Origin: Talpa occidentalis
Taxonomy: Eukaryota; Chordata; Mammalia; Eulipotyphla; Talpidae
Length of the DNA stretch: 64,000 bases
Direction: 5' to 3'
Assembly: GCF_014898055.3 (NCBI RefSeq)
Contig: NW_023602073.1
Span: 88,020,678-88,084,677 of the forward strand
The notes below the pieces were generated by a model that did no database searches, was not told the DNA's origin, and was given only the letters and a program-made list of their open reading frames with translations. The translations under genes and the position numbers were made by a program. Within the stretch, counting starts at the first letter, position 1. Every line of letters starts with the position of its first letter. Of the stretch, positions 12,709-24,590 are shown piece by piece.

Positions 12709-13238
12709 GAGACTCATCGCTGCAGACTCAGGAGCCTAGAAGTTCTGAAAATACATTAACTTTCCTGGAAGATTCTGGGTGTGATATGTCAAATGAACAG
12801 AGAACAGAACCTTCAGAGATGTCCCAGCACTCTGTGGAGAGCTGCGCCCCTCTACTCTTTCCACCACTGCCTATTTCGAAAGGACATTGTGCTACTCTGG
12901 AAAATCCTCTGTCTTCTCACATGCAATTCTTGCAGCGTCTGCTTCAACTGAAGTGCTTGACAGAACCAGGAAGTGTGAAAACAGACTTAAGCCATTTTTC
13001 AAACAACTCTTCCACAGTGTCTGATTCTGTTCTTCATTTGCTAGATGGCTTGATCACATTTTACCGTAAACCCAAATTTCCTTTTTCAAGCTTTTGGACA
13101 GAAGCTGTTGATACTTTAGCCAACCTGATCAATGATAGTAACTTATCCAGTCATATTTTTAAAAAGTGCTACAAGAAGTTGGAAGAATTTGAGAAAACTC
13201 TACTACAAGTTATTTTAAAGAACAACCAAATAAATCGG
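12709..13238 (+). CDS. MEI4: MEI4 internal exon (530 bp), meiotic DSB-formation factor
   Basis: MEI4 is a meiosis-specific chromosome-axis protein. It works with REC114 and IHO1 to allow SPO11-TOPOVIBL to make the double-strand breaks that start recombination. The exon is bounded by TTTCTATTTCAG and CGG/GTAAGT. It begins with two bases finishing a split codon, then stays open for 176 codons. Residues such as LEDSGCD, FPPLP, NPLSSHMQFLQ, LLDGLITFYRKPK and SSFWTEAVDTLA are those I know from mammalian MEI4. This is the middle of the roughly 385-residue protein: a poorly conserved Ser/Glu-rich linker followed by helices of the C-terminal helical domain. Translation stays open past the donor, but those extra codons are intronic. 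No frameshift or stop is present, so the gene looks functional. It is probably exon 3; numbering is inferred. Confidence 0.93.
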
Positions 13239-14940
13239 GTAAGTGATATATGTTCTTCTATTCGTGAAATACTATTATCAGTAGAATAATATATCACATA
13301 TTTTGATATATACTAATATATCAGGAGAATGTTTTGGCAGACATTTTTGTTGGATAATGTCTAATGCTGTGGCTTTAAGGTCTTCTGGCTCATAATCTCC
13401 AGTTGGATTTCCTTTGCAGCCATCTGCAGCTCTTACCCTTTTTTATATTCCCACCTGTGGCCTCTGATTACTTGTCTTCTCTAGTTTGTTACCTTTCCTG
13501 ATTTTTATAATTATTATTGGATTCTTCTCTCATTTTTCCCACCTACCTTTACTTCCTATTGCTGAAGAACTGTCAATAATTTTCAAATAACTACTAACAC
13601 TATGCTCCCCCAATCTATAATTGTGGTGTGTTAAATTCGCCATGATGGATTACCTGTAACTGTATTAAATTTGTTATTTTTTTTTCTTGGCATTGACTAG
13701 TGATAACTGAAGGTCAAAGAATATTTTTTTTTTTTAGAATTCCTCTTGTAAGTAGCATTATAACCCAGGGACCTTTGCAGCCGTGGGTTAATTGAATATA
13801 TTGGCTGTAGAACACCTAAAGTGACTTTATTCTGTTTTGTTTCCCCCCCCCCCCTTATTTAACATGGTTTAGAAATGCTGACTCAGGGATTCTTTGTTTA
13901 CAAGTGACACTGAAGTAACCTGAAGTTTTATTGTTGTTGGGCTCTTGACACATACTGGAGAGTTTCCTTTTTATGTTACTTTCTATCTTCCTCACTATCT
14001 GATCCTTTCTTTGGGAAACTCCAAATGCCTTCACTTTTTAATCCCTTTTTAATTGAGTACTAAAAATATCACAAAGAAGACTAAAGGTCTGTCTGAATGA
14101 TTAACTGTATCTTTTTGTAGGAAATAGGTGGTTGGACCTTCTTTCTTTTGACAGATGATTGTCTAGTAGTTTGTCCTCAATACTGTCATCCAGTTGTTTG
14201 ATGTTTTTGAACTAATAACCTTATTTGTTGCACATACATGTGTTTTTTCTTACTCTATCAAGATACGACTAGATCAAAATTGCTGGAATCTTTGCATTTG
14301 CTTTTTTGCCATTTGGAAAGATCATGAATTTTCTCTATGGGAAACAAATCTGTTTTTGCTAGGCATGGTTATTTGGGTATTAAATATCAGATTTCTGATA
14401 GTTAAAAAACAGTATATATTTCAGATACACTATCAATAAATAGCTACTTAACTATTTCTTTAGGCAGGTCTTATGACCTGGAACCTTCCAGGTACTGGCA
14501 TTTATATTCCTTATAAGTTACCTGATGATTCAAATATTTTTTTCAGTCTTCACTTTCACTGAAGGTCTGAACTACACAAGAGTAGCCTTGGGAACTGTAC
14601 ACAAGTAAGGTGTGTGTGAAAGAAGCTTGTGATTATACACATGCCTGAAATGTGTTTTCCAAACCATTTGTCATGGTGCCAGCTGTTGTTGAACAGTTGG
14701 TCAGCAGTGGAACAGCAAGTGAATGAGTATCTTTGGTGTTTTCTTGGAGAGGTAATCATTGCCTTCAGAGAAAGGAGAATCATAAAATCCTTCCTTACAT
14801 TTATAATTGGTGATGATTTGTAAATGGGTTTTAATGACATTCTCCTTTGGAATTTTCTCCCTGGCAAGATCATCTTAGATTAAATCATTGTAATTATTGT
14901 CATCACCTTCCTTGTACATATTTGTTCATAAAGCTTGGAT
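13239..14940. other. Intronic DNA, low-complexity runs only
   Basis: No exon or repeat family was recognised. A C12 run lies at 13843-13854 and oligo-T runs lie near 13675-13690 and 13724-13736. Confidence 0.55.
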
Positions 14941-15320
14941 TTTTAACATATTGAAGTAACATTGCATTATGTTTCAGATGTGCAACATTATAATTCAACA
15001 TCTGTATATGATATATTAAGTTCACCACTAAAAGTCCAATTTTGTCTTTCCCCATGTAGTTTACCCCCCTTTAACTAGTTTACCTATTCTTCTTCACTCT
15101 TCCCTTCTGGTAACCACCAATTTGGTCTCATAATCAGGAAGATTGTTTAATTTTGTTAATTTGTTGTTTAGTTTCCTTATGTGCCCTTTATGAATGAAAT
15201 CTTAACATGTTTGTCTTTCTTCCTGGGACTTATTTCACTAGGTACTCTACCATCTGGGTCTGTCCGTATTTTGTTGCAAATGGCAGGTTTCACCTTTTTT
15301 ATAGCATTCATATTATAAGG
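14941..15320 (-). mobile_element. Old L1 3' end (antisense)
   Basis: The sequence reads as the reverse complement of an L1 3'UTR and ORF2 end: 'tttcagatgtgcaacattat', 'tctggtaaccaccaatttgg', 'gacttatttcactagg' and 'gttgcaaatggcagg'. It ends abruptly where a sense-strand L1 begins. The two overlap in L1 coordinates, so they are separate insertions. Confidence 0.75.
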
Positions 15321-16081
15321 AATGAAAATGCAAATCAAAACCACAATGAGATCTCACTTCAAATATTTTAGAATGACAGTTATCAAAAAGTCAAGAAACA
15401 GCAAGTGTTGGTGAGGATGTGGAGCAAAGGGAATCTTTACAATTACATTTTAGTGAAGCCACTACAGAAATTGTATGGATGTTACTCAAAAAGGTCAAGA
15501 TAGAACTGTGATATAACCCAGAAATTCCATTTCTAGGCATTCATGTGAAGAACATGAAAACAGTGATTTGAAAATATATCTGTACCTCTGTATTCACTAT
15601 AGCAATAAATCACAATTATGATACATAAATAACCTAAGTGCCCATCCACTAATGATTGGATAAAGAACTGTGTGTCTGTGTTTCTGTATACACATAGATA
15701 CATCCTTATTTATGAAAAAAAAATCTTGTCATTTGCAAAGGCATGAATGGATGTTTAGAGGATTATGCTAAGTGAAATAAGTTAGTATGAGAAAGACAAA
15801 TATGGTATGTATGAGTTCACTCATACTTGGAATATAAAGGAACACCCAAACAAATAAGTAAAAACAAACCCTTGGACTCTGACAGTAATGGTGGTTACCA
15901 GAAGCAAAGAGGATTGGGGGAGGTTGGAATAGATAATGAGGGTTGATTGCTTAGTGGTAGACCTTTGGAGTGACCATGGTGTGTCATATACAGATGTTGA
16001 GGTGTAAGTCTGTACACCTGAAACTTACTAGGTATTGTGAACCATTATCTCAAAGTAATTTTAAAGTGATAGAGTTAAAAA
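15321..16081 (+). mobile_element. Old L1 3' end (sense)
   Basis: The sequence begins 'aatgaaaatgcaaatcaaaac' (the C-terminal ORF2 region). It continues through 'gttggtgaggatgtggagc', 'ataacccagaaattcc' and 'gaggattatgctaagtgaa' to a 3'UTR with 'gtctgtacacctgaaac'. Reading frames are broken throughout. Confidence 0.8.
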
Positions 16082-16139
16082 TACACCTCAGATGTATTCT
16101 TTGTGAAATTGGAAAAAAAATTGACTGCCAATTAGACAT

Positions 16140-16613
16140 TAAATTGGAATCTTTTCTATGTATGATAGATAGAATAATCATCCCTACCTTATTCCCTGCA
16201 TCCTATTGGTGTGTTATGTGACATGACAAGGAGTAAATTTATGGTTGCTAACCTGTTGACCTTGGGATGGAGGGATTACCCAGGTTAACTCAGTACTCAC
16301 TAGGGCCTTTGTAAGTGAAAAGAGGGAGACAGGAGTATAGTGTCCTCTTCAGAAAGAATTTGAAAATGTTATGTTGCTGGTTTTAAAGATTAAGGAAAGT
16401 GCCATGGGCCAAGGGATACAGGTTGAAAAAGGCAAGGAAAAGGATTCTATTGAATGGTTCCTTCAGAATGATAGCAGGCTTGCCAATACCTTCATTTTGC
16501 TCCAAGGAGCAAAACCCATTTCATACTTCTGAACTATAACTGGATAAATTTGTTGTAAGTCATTAAGTTTGTGGTAGTTTGATGTAGTGGCAACAAAAAA
16601 ATAATGCCATGTT
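16140..16613 (+). mobile_element. Old LTR-like repeat (MaLR/MLT1-type suspected)
   Basis: The block order is 'gttatgtgacatgacaagg', 'ttgaccttgggatggag', 'ttacccaggttaactcag', 'gtgccatgggccaaggg' and 'ttgtggtagtttgatgtagtgg'. I know this as an old placental LTR-type repeat, probably MaLR. The subfamily is not assigned. Confidence 0.5.
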
Positions 16614-16639
16614 TATCATTTTTTTTATATTCAATATAT

Positions 16640-16745
16640 GTAGATGTATGAGTGACATTCTTATTTCCATTTGATAGATGAGAAAAATGAGCCTCAGTGT
16701 TACCTAAGCCCACAGAGCTGGCTAGTAACAATTTGGATACTACCA
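16640..16745 (-). mobile_element. MIR fragment (antisense)
   Basis: 'tttccatttgatagatgag', 'aaaaatgagcctcagtg' and 'cccacagagctggctagtaac' match reverse-complement MIR ('cccattttacagatgaggaaactgaggc ... cacacagctagtaag'). Confidence 0.65.
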
Positions 16746-16799
16746 CCTAATATTAAGAGTTGAATGTGGCTCTTTATTCTCTCTCCCCACAGTCCTCAG

Positions 16800-17280
16800 A
16801 TTTGGTTAGTTGACCCAAATCATAGGATTAATGCACATGTTGTTTATATAATTCTCCCAGATCCTACTGTTGTGGTGTATATGCCTCTCCCTTCCTCTCC
16901 AGATTTCTGCATTAGCTTCCTGACAGATACTGGACTCATTGCTGCTTCTCTAGTTTTTCCACCTCACCTTTGTCAGAATGATCACTAAACTGTGCTGAAA
17001 TCCTTCAGGGACTCCTCTTGGATTTACAAAAAAGTACGTTCTTCATCGTTGCCCTTAGGGCCCCTATCCAGACTCTTTGGTATTAGATTTCTCCATTCCA
17101 TCCTAACACTCTGTGCCATACTAATAGTACTGTCAGTCCCTAGGCCTAGACTCCCCTTTTCCCATATAGCTAGTTCCACCGATCCTTACAAATTGACGTC
17201 TAGGATTTGCGCCTCAAAGAAGCCATCCTTTCTACTCAGCATCTGCTTTCCTTTCCACTAGCTGATTGAGTATTCTTCAC
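16800..17280 (+). mobile_element. L2 LINE 3' fragment (sense)
   Basis: The sequence includes 'gctgaaatccttcagggactcc', then 'ctggatttac...', 'atccagactctttgg', 'ctctgtgccatactaatag' and 'atcctttctactcagcatctgc'. These correspond to the L2 run from 'aaaaccctccaatgg' towards the 3' end. It is strongly diverged. Confidence 0.5.
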
Positions 17281-18769
17281 ATAAGTTTAACACCGAACAC
17301 TCTAGAGAGTACAATAGTCACTGACTTGTTGCCATCCTCCACTAGATTCAGAGTCTCCAAGTCACATGCCCCACCTCCCTCAGTTGCTGTTCTCAGTGTT
17401 CAAGCTACTGCCTAGTGAGAGCCTAGGGCAGGTGGAAACCTAGCCTCCTCAGTTGGCCTGTGCGGGTGGCGCAGATTACATTTCTTCTGTGGCATTTAGC
17501 TTCATAGGAGGGTTATCTTTTAAAAAGCTTAAAAAGGTAGGCTGACTCTTTTCTGGTCCCTTGGCTAGAAAGAACAGGCTTTTGTTATGGTTGTTTATTT
17601 TTGGTTTTGTCTGAGCTCATTTGTATTTTGGGTTTGTTGGCTGTTTAAACTCCAGGTCTTTTATATATGAGGCAAGAAGAAAATTGAAAGAACTCACCAC
17701 TTTGTGCTTTCTTTGTCTTCCTTTTCCATAACTGGTCCGTCAGCTGGTCTTCCTAGGTTTGTTTTCTATATAATGCCCGGGGGGGGGGGTAGTTGGAATA
17801 AGAGATATTAGTCCATTTCCTAGAAATGAAGACATGTGAATGTATTTTAAAAGTTAAGTATTATTCTAAACTGTGACACAGAGCTTCCCTGATGCAAACT
17901 ACCCAGCTCCTTGGTACCAGCCTTCAGAGACCACCACTGCCAGATATTTGCTCTTACTCTCCACAGTTTTCAAATAAAACACTTCACTGCTATTTCTCAT
18001 TTTGTGTCATGGAAGATAATAATTGATGTCTTATATTTGCCTTCCTCAGCTTATCCTCAAATTTTTGTATATAGAATGATTCTTAGCAGCAGCTCTGTCT
18101 TATTGACATAGTGATATCATTCACAAAGCACTTCTATCTACCAGGTAGCTGAGTATCTTTTCATGGTGTCACTAATTATCCTTCCTCAGCCACAGCTCCC
18201 CACTGAGCTTGGTAGGACTCCTGGATCTAAGAAAACCAATGGCAAGTTAACTGAATGTTGTGGTTTCACTTAGTCTTTGCACTGATCCCTTCCTGAAGAG
18301 CTCTGTAGTGTTGCATCTCTGATCTAGGATTTTTTGTTTGGTGATTCCTAGGTTGCCATTTGTGCATGTATCACCAATGATGTGCTCTTCAAGCAGTTTA
18401 TGGGTAAATCTGAAGATATATTCATGAAATCAGATGTCTTGCTTTTCCACAAGTATGTATCTCTTAGAAAAAACACCTTACTAATAGTAGCATTTGTTAC
18501 ATGTTCTCTGCCTTGAATTAGGATATCATTTTAGTAATGACATCCACTTTTGTTCCTGTTCTGACTTCCCAAAAACCTTATTCTCTGCTGCTTTTGTCAT
18601 AGATGTTCATCAGTTTCTTAAAGCTTGCCTCAGGGATTTGTAAGGTTACTCACAGTTCACTTTTCTCTGAGGATGTTCCTGGGGGAATAGAAGTGAAGTG
18701 TAAGGTTAAGGGCTATGCTCCCATTTCATCCTTCTGTAGAACTGCATTAAAAAAAAAATATATATATAT
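17281..18769. other. Intronic DNA, simple runs only
   Basis: A G10 run lies near 17780-17789. An A-run followed by (TA)n at 18749-18772 served as the insertion site of the next SINE. No exon or RNA gene was seen. Confidence 0.55.
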
Positions 18770-19068
18770 ATATCTGGAGGGCCTCCCTTGTGGCACAGGT
18801 AGTTGAGTGCAGAGCTGTGAAGCTGTCCATAGCCTCTGCAGTGTGAGTTCAATTCCCAGACGGCCAGGGAGATATCCACATGGCGCAGCAGACCTCTCCT
18901 GTCTCACTCGCTGCTTCCCTCAGCAGTGTATTTCAGTCAGTCTGCCTGTTCTGTCCCCCGCTGTCTCTGGTGAATCCTTTCACCCTCTCGCAATCTGACC
19001 TGTACCCCAGTTATTGTATAAATGAATAAATCTTTGGGAAAAAAAACTTAAAAAAAATAATATCTGGA
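18770..19068 (+). mobile_element. tRNA-derived SINE (older subfamily), TSDs
   Basis: Short TSDs ATATCTGGA lie at 18770-18778 and 19060-19068; the element fills 18779-19059. The head is degraded (insertion in box A, GGTTCGATCC changed to AGTTCAATTCC). Its body has 'gcgcagcagacctctcct', 'gtatttcagtcagtctgcctg' and 'tctgacctgtaccccag', the older-subfamily states. The tail is (ATAAAT)-like followed by A-runs. Confidence 0.88.
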
Positions 19069-19334
19069 CTAATGTTGCTGTAGTTCTACTTTAACTTGAT
19101 AAGCATTTACTAAAACAATTTGTATCATAAAGTAAAATATTATTACTCATTTTATCACAGTATCAATATATAAATCAGACATTTTTAGGGCATTGTTTTT
19201 CAGCACTCCTGTAGAGGACAGATGAATAGAGAAAAAAGGACTTTGTTGAATTTACTTTCAAGTTATACTTCACATTCCAATATCTCTTCCTAAGATAGTA
19301 AACAACAGTCTACCTCTATATTATATTTTATAGT

Positions 19335-19502
19335 TTTTAAAGCACTTTCACCTGGAGTTTATTATCTGCTCTGACAACAACTCTGTGTCATGGGGGTTGT
19401 TACTATTTTCAATTTAAAGATGAAAAAACTGAGGACAAGCAGGTTAAAAGACTCACTGAAAGTACTTAACCAGTCATAGAAGACCAGGGTTTTAAACCTC
19501 TG
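19335..19502 (-). mobile_element. MIR (antisense)
   Basis: The sequence starts 'taaagcactttcacctgg', continues 'caacaactctgtgtcatggg', 'aaagatgaaaaaactgagg' and 'agcaggttaaaagactcactg', and ends with a degraded tRNA-like head. This is the reverse complement of MIR. Confidence 0.65.
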
Positions 19503-20229
19503 TATGTGACCATAAATTCTTCCTCTTTCCACTATTTCTTATTTTTATCATTTAGTCTTAGAATTTTTCTGTACATTTTTGTGCTAAATGTAAAAGAGTT
19601 AAGCCGATTTTTGTTTATGGGTTAAAATTTATTCATTGGAAATCAAGGACTTTGACAGTATTGCTCTCAATCTTATAAATAGAATATTTATAGTTTGCTT
19701 GGGTAAGTTGTTGCATTTTTTTATGTACAAAGGTTTATGTTTATAGAAAGCAAAAGAGAAAGAACTGTTCTGTGTTACAATGCAGGCTCACCTGTTCTTT
19801 GTTTCCTTTATTGGCTATAAATAACAGTCTGTTGGACATTTTATAATTGCTTATGGAGACTTGTAACCCTAGTTTCTAATTGAATATAAACTATGTGGCT
19901 TTGCTTGTGTCTACACTCTTTCCCTCCCTATTTTAACAAAATTTGTGAAGTACATTTGAATTTTATGGAGATTTATAAATATGATTATGAAGCTTTTTTT
20001 CATTTTTCTATTGAGTTCAGAATCTGCTTAAGCAAAGTAACACCCTGATATTTATCAAGTTACAAGAGTGGAGAAATTTTAAAATCATAGCTATCATATG
20101 TGAGCCTTGTGAAAGGCAAACATTTCTGAGAACATGAAATTCTCTATATGTAATAATGGTTTTAAAGCAGAACATTTTACTTTGGGCATACAGGGATTAA
20201 CCATTAATCCACTTAATTGGTCATTTTTT

Positions 20230-20660
20230 TATTTGACCCATGTTGCTTTTCCAGCATTAGGTCTCTAATATGGAACAATGGGATACCCTATTATGTGTGG
20301 GTACTGTCATAGATACTGGATCTACTGTAGTAGACTAATAAGACAGAGTTTTTACCCAAAGGACCTAGTAGTGTAGATAACCATTGAATAAATGAGAGAT
20401 TAATTGGGTGGAATGAGAGAGAATAAGAAATATCTAATTTAGATTTATGGGAAATGGAAGCCCTCATGGAGGATGTAGATTTAAAACAGAATGAGATTAT
20501 GTTTGGAGTAAGAACTTCCAAAATGGCGGTCATTGCATCTGTCCCTGGGACAGGATTTATCTGAGTATTTGAAAAGAGGCAGTGAGTTCACACTGAGAGT
20601 GTGAAGAGCAGAGAGAGATGAATAATGAGTTTTAAAAAGTATGGACTACAGTAACTTGGC
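20230..20660 (-). mobile_element. L2 LINE 3' fragment (antisense)
   Basis: 'gtagtagactaataagacag', 'gagagaataagaaatatc' and 'ggaagccctcatggagg' match the antisense 3' end of L2 ('aaggcctctctgaggagg'). It is interrupted by the LTR-like element at 20675 and seems to resume at about 21470. Confidence 0.5.
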
Positions 20661-20674
20661 AGGTTGCCTATTGT

Positions 20675-21110
20675 ATTATTTCCTGGAGCTGCTGAAATAA
20701 ATTACCACAAACTTGATGGTTTACAACAATAGAAATTTATTGGAAACCTGAAGTATGAAATAAAGGTGTGGATGTGGCCACACTCCCTCCCAAGATGCTA
20801 GGGAGAATCTGTCCCTAGACTCTTAGGGCTTCTGGTAGTTGTTGAATTTATTAGCTTGTGGGTGCATGTCTTGACATTTTCACATTGCTTTCCCTACCAT
20901 GTGTCTAATTTTTCTATTTTTCTCTCTCATAATGATACCTGTGATGACATTTAGGGACTACCTAAATAATCTATGATTAGCCATTCATTTTAAGATCTTA
21001 GGTAAATACTTTTACAAAGACCCTTTGTTACATTCACAATCCACAGATTTGATGTGGATGTCCTTTGACAGCCATTTCTCAGCCTACCATACCTCCCTAG
21101 CCATTCATTT
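20675..21110 (-). mobile_element. MLT1-like LTR remnant (antisense)
   Basis: 'tatttcctggagctgctg', 'aaattaccacaaacttgatgg', 'acaatagaaatttattgg' and 'atgctagggagaatctg' match the reverse of the MaLR-type LTR 3' end, followed by further body blocks. It is old and partial. Family assignment is moderately sure, subfamily unknown. Confidence 0.5.
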
Positions 21111-21469
21111 TTTTTTTCCTTAACCTTTGGTTTTTATTACATTATCTTTCCCTTTCTCCAGAGAGGTCATGTACCTATCCCTATAACTTTTAAGAAATTA
21201 ATATCTTGCCACGAAGAGTCATATAGGCATTTCAGATCAATTAGGCACAAGGAGTTGCATCCTCTGGGATATTTGAGCGTTCTCCATCTCTTTCTCTGGC
21301 TAGTACCTTATAAACCTGCAACTCTTATAGTCATCTTGCTGCCAATATGAAGGGCAAAGTAACTGTGTAAAGTTTGGAGAATCACAGTAATTATAATACA
21401 GAACTAGGTTAAGTTAACCCTGTAGCCTACCCAATCTCTGGATTTACAGTCATAGAAGTCAGTGCATTA

Positions 21470-21760
21470 TGTTAGCGTTTCAGGTAGTCTGAATTGGATT
21501 TTCTGCAGCTTGTAGCCCAGAAAATCAAGGAGTTAGGATTTTATTTGATATGTATTGGGGAGTCATTGATTTAGACTTCAAAGCCTCACTTTGGATACCA
21601 CTGGAAATGCATGATTGGAGAGGTTAAGGCAAGACACGATTTAAGCCATGTGGTAGCCTAGATGAGAGTGGATGGTGGTTTAAACCAGGTGATAGAAGTA
21701 AAAATGGAAATAGGTTTAAAATAGATATTGGAGGGAAAATGTATATATACTGGAAGATTT
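21470..21760 (-). mobile_element. L2 LINE fragment (antisense), likely same copy as 20230
   Basis: 'ggagttaggattttatttg', 'ggggagtcattgatttag', 'catgattggagaggttaagg' and 'tggtagcctagatgagagtgg' match the L2 antisense blocks 'aaggactttggattttattc ... gggaagccattgg ... gtgacatgatctgac ... agtagtccaggcgagag'. Confidence 0.6.
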
Positions 21761-24289
21761 CTCATTAAACTTGAATGACTGACAATCAGACATCTAATTT
21801 TACATAGTAGACTCTTACCACTAACTCAAATTAGCTCTACTATACTTCTTATCTGTGAAAGAGGGAATGGAAGCCAGATGCTAGAATGGACAATAAGGAG
21901 GATTGATCAGAAGTTTGCTATGGAAACAATGGGGGCCTTTGAGCACTATCCTACCTTACCTGGCAGGGGCATGCCCCTCCCACAACTGGAAAAAGACTAG
22001 AGATTTATTTTCTAGGAATAATAATTTTAAAGGTATTCTATTCGGAAATTAGGAAGACTTGTGAGTGAAGATAATATATTTAAAAGAGGGATTAAGTAAA
22101 GCTGTGTATAGAGTTACTGATACTTTCACATTATTTCCCCATTTGCTTCCAAGATCTTTAACTCTCAGACACTAGACAGAAAGTCTTTTTTTTCAGGGAA
22201 ATTGAGCACCCTAGGAGTAAAAATCATGACCACATCGATATCTAAGATTCCCTAAAGGAAATCAAGTAGCCAGGTCACCCTATACTGAAGCTTATAGTGC
22301 TTGGTCTTACAATGCAGTATTAGCAAATATTTGAGAAACATATAAAAGCAGCTTGGTCAAGTCAGAGTGCAGGCTGATATGCAAAATTTAAATCTCTCTA
22401 TATTTCTGTATCTAAAGTTATATTCTTTTTATATATACATACATGCACGCACCTGTCTTTTAACATTCTGAGAAAGGTAACAGCATGTTTGCAAAGATAA
22501 AAATAATTGGTGCATTAAAATAAAATTTTCAGGGAATAAAAAAACACTTTTTTAATTAAAAATAGGATAGTGAAAACACAAAGATTTCGAAGTTTAGGTC
22601 AGAAATTTTCTCAAAGTAAAGGAAATAGAAAACATGGGCGCAAAAGAAAAAAACTAGATAGTTAAATGTTGGGATTCTAACATTTGAATAATAGACATTC
22701 CAGAAAGAGGGAACAAGACACAGTAAGGAGAAGACACAATTTAAGAAATTTCTTCGACGTGAAAGAAAGTCTATCAAGTGCCCTGTATTTGGATGAAAAT
22801 ACAGGCCATCACTGTGAAATTTCAAAATCCTAGGACAAAAAGACAATATATATATATATCCAGAAGTTAGATGGAAAAGATTACAGATCACAAGCAACAC
22901 AGAATACAAATATTACAAATTTTCAAACACAAAACGGGAGAAGTGGAGACAATAGAATCGTCTCAAAAATTTTCAGGGAATTTATATCCAACTGAGAATT
23001 TGGTTCCTGATCAAAGGTACATTAGTGTTCATATATTTATAAATGAATATTGTATACTATTATACACCAGTGATCAATCCAAAAATTATTTTTGGATATA
23101 GTTTTGGATGGACAAACCTTTTCATTGCTTTCTCTATGATTTAGAAAAGATGTTATGACATTTTTACCACAACTGTTTTTTTTTTTGTTGTTGTTGTCCC
23201 TTTCCTGGAAAATTTTGTGTCTCAATTCTCTGTCAGAATGCTATTTTACTCCCACCACTACCCCCCGCCCCAGTTCTACACTTTAATTCCTTAGTTCCAC
23301 ATTTTCAGAAATTCTTAGAGATAAAGAACAGAAAATATGGCATTGAGTTTGGCTACAATTGTCTCTGTTCAAATGGGGAATCCTCAGCACTTTCAGACAA
23401 ATACTGTTTTATCTTAATGAAGAACATGTGCAAATGTTTTGAGACAAGATAGCTATCTGGGAGTCAGAAAGTTAGTAGTCACATGGTAGAGATGTGTCCT
23501 GGAGGAAAAAAAATAGGTATTCTTAGGAAGGTGTGAGGGATGGAGATACTTATAGATTAATTTTGGAAAAAAACAGGTTGCTGTGAGGATTAACACAGAC
23601 TGGCTTGGCAGGCTGGTCACAGGCAGCTGTGGGGACAGGGTACTTGCTTTGACCTCATGATTTTGCTTTTCAAGTTATGTGGGCATTAATATACTCATAG
23701 ACTTCTCTAGCTTGCTCATAAACTTGGCACCCTATTTATTATTTTTCTATAACATGGCCTTTCCATTCCTCTGTATTTCAACCAAGGGCCAAGCACAGTC
23801 CCTAGCATATTTTAGTGTAATTAAATAATTCTAATTCTAATACAGTATTATTGAATTAAATTAATGAGTAGTTAATACTCCTTCTGCTAAAAGTGTAAGT
23901 GAAGAGACATACAATGAGGGATAGAATTGGACTTTAGTGCTGACCATATTATGACACAGACATTGGTTTTCAGATATGCACACCTGAAACACATAATGTT
24001 ACTTTAATAAGACTCATGCCATACTCACCACACACTCTTAAATAAGCCACATATATGAAGACTAATATACATATATGGGATTTACTCTTTAAGGAAGGTA
24101 AATTATAGTAAAATTAATCTGGCAGTGAAATATATACTGATTTTGAAACGTGATAATTCTGGATTGCTTCTGTAGATCCAAGAAAGTGTGTCCTTCCCCT
24201 TTCTTTGTTATTTTTCAAATACCTATGATCTGTGCAGTTAGATTGTGTTATTCTTCCCAGTAGCACATAATACTTACTTCTATACACAT
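21761..24289. other. Intronic DNA, nothing recognised
   Basis: This is AT-rich sequence with a (TA)n run at about 22846-22859 and T-rich tracts near 23177-23197. The longest open frames (22556-22909 minus, 22871-23101 plus) overlap each other on opposite strands and look like chance. Confidence 0.5.
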
Positions 24290-24450
24290 TCAACCTTAAT
24301 GCTTAAAATATGGTCCAGATCTGGCCACATCAACATCATCCAGGAACTTGCTAGAAATGCTGAATCTCAATCCATGAGTCTGATTTTGCACTTTAGTATG
24401 TTCCCCAAGTATATACACATTAATGTTTGAGAAGCACTGTGTTACAAGAA
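24290..24450. mobile_element. MER5-like hAT remnant
   Basis: 'aaaatatggtccagatctgg', 'catcatccaggaacttgc', 'tagaaatgctgaatctc' and 'aatgtttgagaagcactgtg' are in the MER5 order, from 'tctcaaagtgtggtcc' to 'gtttgagaaccactg'. Confidence 0.65.
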
Positions 24451-24469
24451 AAAATTTGAATTTATCTCT

Positions 24470-24590
24470 CAACTAAGGCCTACATTGATCATTTCACTTA
24501 ATATTTGTAACAACCCGGAAAAGGGGAGTCATAAAGAGGTAAGATAACTTTCCCATGAGCATAGTTAGGAGACCAAACAATCCTGCAAAA
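24470..24590 (-). mobile_element. MIR fragment (antisense)
   Basis: 'catttcacttaatatttg', 'taacaacccggaaaagggg' and 'aagaggtaagataactttcc' match the central reverse MIR ('aatcctcacaacaaccc ... gaggttaagtaacttgcc'). Confidence 0.5.

Noticed and set aside
13239..13289. Extension of the MEI4 exon to the stop at 13289
   Set aside because: The reading frame stays open past the donor, but CGG/GTAAGT is a strong donor and the next exon continues the family sequence in phase.
22556..23225. Overlapping open frames of 60-117 codons on both strands
   Set aside because: AT-rich sequence, Phe/Tyr/Ile-rich translations, mutually overlapping; no domain recognised.
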